In this document: piece after piece, positions 61,277 through 64,000 of the stretch
How positions within the stretch are numbered: the stretch's first letter is position 1
Layout of the letters: the number at the start of each line of letters is the position of its first letter
Assembly (NCBI GenBank): GCA_947627455.1
Contig: CANQWC010000004.1
Location: 1 to 64,000, forward strand
Length of the DNA stretch: 64,000 bases
Direction of reading: 5' to 3'
Source of the DNA: an uncultured Clostridia bacterium
GTDB lineage: Bacteria; Bacillota; Clostridia; Oscillospirales; Ruminococcaceae
Notes under the pieces: generated by a model
Databases searched by the model: none
Seen by the model: the letters and a program-made list of their open reading frames with translations, nothing else
Told to the model about the DNA's origin: nothing
Position numbers and translations under genes: made by a program

Positions 61277-62770
61277 TCACAATTTTTCGCCGATTGCAAC
61301 TGTTTCATCGGACTTGATGCGCTTCATTTCGTTTAAGACCTGCAAGCCTATCGGCAGGGCTATCACAAAGGCGAATGCGTCGGCGACGGCTTGTGCAAGC
61401 TCGATGCCCAAAAGCGGTTCGGCGCCGAAGAGCTGAACCACAAGCGGCAGAAGCAGCACCGACGGCAGGAACGTGAGCCCCTGCCTTGTCATCGCGACTA
61501 TTGTTGCGCGGCCCGTCATTCCGATGTTCTGGAGCATCATGTTCGAGAGCGTCACCCAAGACATCAGCGGGAAGACGGCAAGCTGAGCGCGAAGGGTGAA
61601 CGCGGCTATCTGCTGGGCGGCGTCGCTTGAGCCCGCTATCGCGGCGGTTATCGGCTTCGCGAAGATAATTCCGACCGCCGAGAGACCTATCAGCGCGACA
61701 AAGCTGAGCCTGAAGCAGAAATAATACGCCCTGCGGACGCGGTCATAAAGCTTCGCGCCGTAGTTGAACCCGCAGACGGGCTGGAAGCCCTGCCCGAAGC
61801 CTATCAGCGCCGACGAAGCGAAGTTCATCAGCTTTGAAACGCCCGTCATCGCGGCCTGAACGGCGTCGATCATCTCGCCGCCGTCGACATAAATTCCGAC
61901 CGCGTGGTTTAAAACCGTCGTGGCGATGCTGCCGAGACCCTGCCTTACAAGCGAGGGCAGGCCGCCCTGAATTATGCCCTTGAAGTAGTAGGGCTTGAAA
62001 GAAAAGTTTTTGAGGTTTATCTTGATGTTGTCGCTGAGGCGTATGCCGACAGATAGAACCGCAAAGCTTACTATCTGGCTTACGCCCGTCGCGAGGGCCG
62101 CCCCGCCGACGCCCATTCCCGCGCCGAAGGGCATTGTTATAAGCCCGCCGAAGAGCGAATTGCCCTTGCCGTAGATCAGCAGCGGGTCAAGTATTACGTT
62201 TAAAATCGAGCCCGAGGTCAGGCCGAGCATCGCGAAAAACGCGTTGCCCTGCATTCTGAGCTGGTTGTTCATCACGATAGCGCCCGTCATGAACGGTGCG
62301 GCGATGAGTATCCAGCCCATGTAGTCGGCGGTCGCGGCAGAGGTGGCCTCGGTCTTTGCGCCGAGAAGAGTTATCAGCGGGTTCTTGAACAGAAGCCCGA
62401 AAACGCATATCGCGAGACCGAAAATAACCGCATAGCCGAAGCCCGCGGCGGCCATTTTTTCGGCGTCGGCATAGTCTCTTCGGCCGAAAGCGCGGGAGAT
62501 GTAGTTTCCCGAGCCGTGGCCGCAGAAGAACCCGAAGGACTGTATTATCGCCATCAGCGGGAAGACTATTCCGACGGCGGCAATCATCGAGTCGCTTTCA
62601 AGCTGGCGGACAAAGAACGTGTCGGCAAGGTTATAGAACGAGGTTACGAGCATGCTTATTATCGTCGGGACGGCAAGCTTTGCGACGAGCTTCTCGACGG
62701 GCTCGGTGGTCATTCTCTTGAATTTTGCGTCTGATGCCGCCTGAGTTGCGGCGGAGTTTGGGTTTGCCAT
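61277..62770 (-). CDS. MATE-family multidrug/cation antiporter
   Basis: 497 aa, twelve membrane segments in two six-helix halves, with family motifs AVPTIISMLVTSFYNLADTF near the N-terminus and LMNFASSALIGFGQGFQPVC in the second half. Exports organic cations or drugs using Na+ or H+. Start ATG 62770 after AAAGAGG. Normal length, no defect seen. 29 bp behind the next upstream gene. Confidence 0.92.
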   Translation of the reverse strand: MANPNSAATQAASDAKFKRMTTEPVEKLVAKLAVPTIISMLVTSFYNLADTFFVRQLESDSMIAAVGIVFPLMAIIQSFGFFCGHGSGNYISRAFGRRDYADAEKMAAAGFGYAVIFGLAICVFGLLFKNPLITLLGAKTEATSAATADYMGWILIAAPFMTGAIVMNNQLRMQGNAFFAMLGLTSGSILNVILDPLLIYGKGNSLFGGLITMPFGAGMGVGGAALATGVSQIVSFAVLSVGIRLSDNIKINLKNFSFKPYYFKGIIQGGLPSLVRQGLGSIATTVLNHAVGIYVDGGEMIDAVQAAMTGVSKLMNFASSALIGFGQGFQPVCGFNYGAKLYDRVRRAYYFCFRLSFVALIGLSAVGIIFAKPITAAIAGSSDAAQQIAAFTLRAQLAVFPLMSWVTLSNMMLQNIGMTGRATIVAMTRQGLTFLPSVLLLPLVVQLFGAEPLLGIELAQAVADAFAFVIALPIGLQVLNEMKRIKSDETVAIGEKL

Positions 62771-62799
62771 TTTATGACCTCTTTTGTTTTTGTGATGTC

Positions 62800-64000
62800 T
62801 CAGGAAAGCGAGCGGATTAGCCCCTTGAAGCCGCCCCGCCTGAATACCTCTTTATAATAGCCGACCTCTGAGAAGATGAGCGAGTCGATGGCCCTCATTC
62901 CCAAAAGCTCGACGGGAGCGCGGTCGTCGGTCATCACAAGCCCGCCCGAGGTGTATTCCTCAAGCCCCGAAAGAATCGTCTCCATCAGAGATTTCAGCTC
63001 GGGGTTCTGCTCGAGCGCGACGTTTTCGGACATTCTTTCTTTAATTCCGACGCCGTTTGCGGCGAAGAGCTCGACATTTGAAGAGCGGGTGACGTCGACG
63101 GTATATACCTCGTCAAAAACTTCAGAGACGGTGTCGCTAAGGTGGGAATTTATTCCGCCCTCGCCGCCCGATTTCATGTTCATGTTCATGACCATCACGC
63201 CGCCGTCGTTGAGGTGATCTCTTACCAGCGTGAAGAATTCGACGGTGGACATCTGAAAGGGTATCGTGATGTCCTGATAGGCGTCGACCATTATGATGTC
63301 GTAGGTCTTTTCGACCGCGTTGAGATAGGCGCGGCCGTCATAGAGCTCGACATGAACCGACTCGGGGAGCTCGAAGTATTCCCTCGAAAGGTCAATTATT
63401 TTTTCGTCGATCTCGACGCCCTCAAAATTCAGGTTGTCAAAATATCGCGAGCACTGGGTGGCATAGGTGCCCGTGCCCATTCCGAGGATAAGAACATCGA
63501 GGCTGTCGCGCTCGTGAACCCCAGCCATGTAGGGCGCGGCCATCGCGTAATCGTAGTACATTCCGGTCAGCCCGCCCGATTTTTCGAGCATCGACTGGAC
63601 GCCGAAAAGAACGTTTGTCGAGAGGATCACGGCGTTGTCGTCCTCGGTGACCTGCAAATAGTTATAGACCGACTCGCCCTCATATTCGATGTCGTCCTGC
63701 CAGAATGCGAACGAGCCCGTCGCGCCGAAAATGCAGCAGACTATCGCGGTGACGGTCGAGACCGCAACGCTTACGAGCCTGCGCCGCTCGCTGAGAAAAT
63801 ATATCGCGGAAAGAAGAAGGAGAATGCCCGCGAAGATGAGAAACGTCGCCGAAGTGCCGACGGCGGGGATGGTCACAAAGGTGGGCACAAACGTGCCGAT
63901 GATGCTGCCGATTGTGTTTGAGGCGTTGAGCAGGCCGACGGTTCGGCCGCTGCTGTCAAGGCTGTCGACGGTGTATTTCACGAGCGACGGGGTGACTGTT
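62800..64000 (-). CDS. Membrane-anchored spermidine synthase-like protein, partial
   Basis: Runs off the right edge (its 5' end is outside the window; the frame stays open to 64000). The visible N-terminal part has three membrane helices (~20-105) of an MFS-like or fused transporter region; then a spermidine-synthase fold (~165-390) with LDVLILGMGTGTYATQC, the acidic GVEIDEKIIDL and DIIMVDAYQ. Such fusions are common in Firmicutes, and many do not make spermidine. First visible gene of the MATE-proS unit. Confidence 0.85.
   Translation of the reverse strand, partial: TVTPSLVKYTVDSLDSSGRTVGLLNASNTIGSIIGTFVPTFVTIPAVGTSATFLIFAGILLLLSAIYFLSERRRLVSVAVSTVTAIVCCIFGATGSFAFWQDDIEYEGESVYNYLQVTEDDNAVILSTNVLFGVQSMLEKSGGLTGMYYDYAMAAPYMAGVHERDSLDVLILGMGTGTYATQCSRYFDNLNFEGVEIDEKIIDLSREYFELPESVHVELYDGRAYLNAVEKTYDIIMVDAYQDITIPFQMSTVEFFTLVRDHLNDGGVMVMNMNMKSGGEGGINSHLSDTVSEVFDEVYTVDVTRSSNVELFAANGVGIKERMSENVALEQNPELKSLMETILSGLEEYTSGGLVMTDDRAPVELLGMRAIDSLIFSEVGYYKEVFRRGGFKGLIRSLS

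Noticed and set aside
1..64000. tRNA or rRNA genes
   Set aside because: No conserved tRNA arms (GGTTCRANNCC with matching acceptor stem) or rRNA signatures were seen; only the T-box mimics part of a tRNA-related context.

Overview
The window looks like a chromosome segment of a Gram-positive gut Clostridium (class Clostridia, Oscillospiraceae/Ruminococcaceae-like). The reasons are a T-box leader ahead of thrS, RNase Y, a short archaeal-type ProS, adhE, a bile-salt-hydrolase-family enzyme, an NPxTG sorting signal, strong AGGAGG ribosome sites, frequent TTG/GTG starts and no outer-membrane genes. Assignment is from family recognition only; no search was run.

Layout. 1-700: C-terminal remnant of a large serine recombinase. 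700-4300: a gene-free mosaic of about 25 same-strand copies of a covarying hairpin, some with an enlarged structured loop, plus a duplicated 187-bp terminator-bearing block. 4319-11293: a compact phage head/packaging module (terS, terL, portal, protease, capsid and three connector or tail-like genes) ending in a terminator. It has no integrase, tape measure, lysis or replication genes, and on its right side (11.3-12.3 kb) the same hairpins recur in opposite orientation. 12.3-15.7 kb: two GNAT acetyltransferases, an M18 aminopeptidase fused to an HTH_XRE domain (with a palindrome upstream), and an MTA/SAH nucleosidase. 15.8-17.9 kb: an OmpR-type two-component system.

18.1-37.4 kb: a minus-strand cluster of 13 genes behind one consensus sigma-A promoter. 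It contains two LolD-like ATPases (one with an AbrB-like C-terminus), a large solute-binding protein, two pairs of MalF/MalG-type permeases, an NHL/TPR membrane protein, a YIP1 protein, a DUF5696 protein, a GH26-type lipoprotein, a membrane-fusion lipoprotein and a MacB/FtsX-type permease. It mixes sugar uptake, glycan hydrolysis and a MacAB-like machine in one transcription unit.

37.4-38.4 kb: intergenic DNA with a 112-bp MITE (12-bp TIRs, 8-bp duplication), a structured RNA candidate and tandem repeats. 38.4-42 kb: an abundant-looking NPTTG surface protein and RNase Y. 42.1-44.8 kb: T-box, methyltransferase remnant and thrS. 45.3-47.1 kb: a SanA/YdcF-like protein and a bile-salt-hydrolase-family enzyme. 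47.5-51.2 kb: lipoprotein, MBOAT and DHHW genes, probably for cell-surface polysaccharide O-acylation. 51.2-58.5 kb: a minus-strand operon of yfcE-like, adhE, a kinase-like gene, DAHP synthase, pheA, a small membrane gene, bioY and GNAT. 59.1-59.6 kb: a candidate type I toxin-antitoxin locus with Fst/par-like architecture (23-residue hydrophobic peptide, convergent antisense RNA, shared bidirectional terminator), next to a second, apparently toxin-less copy of the antisense RNA unit. 59.6-64 kb: proS, a small membrane protein, a MATE transporter and a spermidine-synthase-like membrane protein that runs off the window.

The strongest candidates for something undescribed are the type I toxin-antitoxin locus, the covarying hairpin family with its expanded-loop form, the HTH-M18 fusion with its palindrome, and the 19-kb sugar/MacAB hybrid operon.
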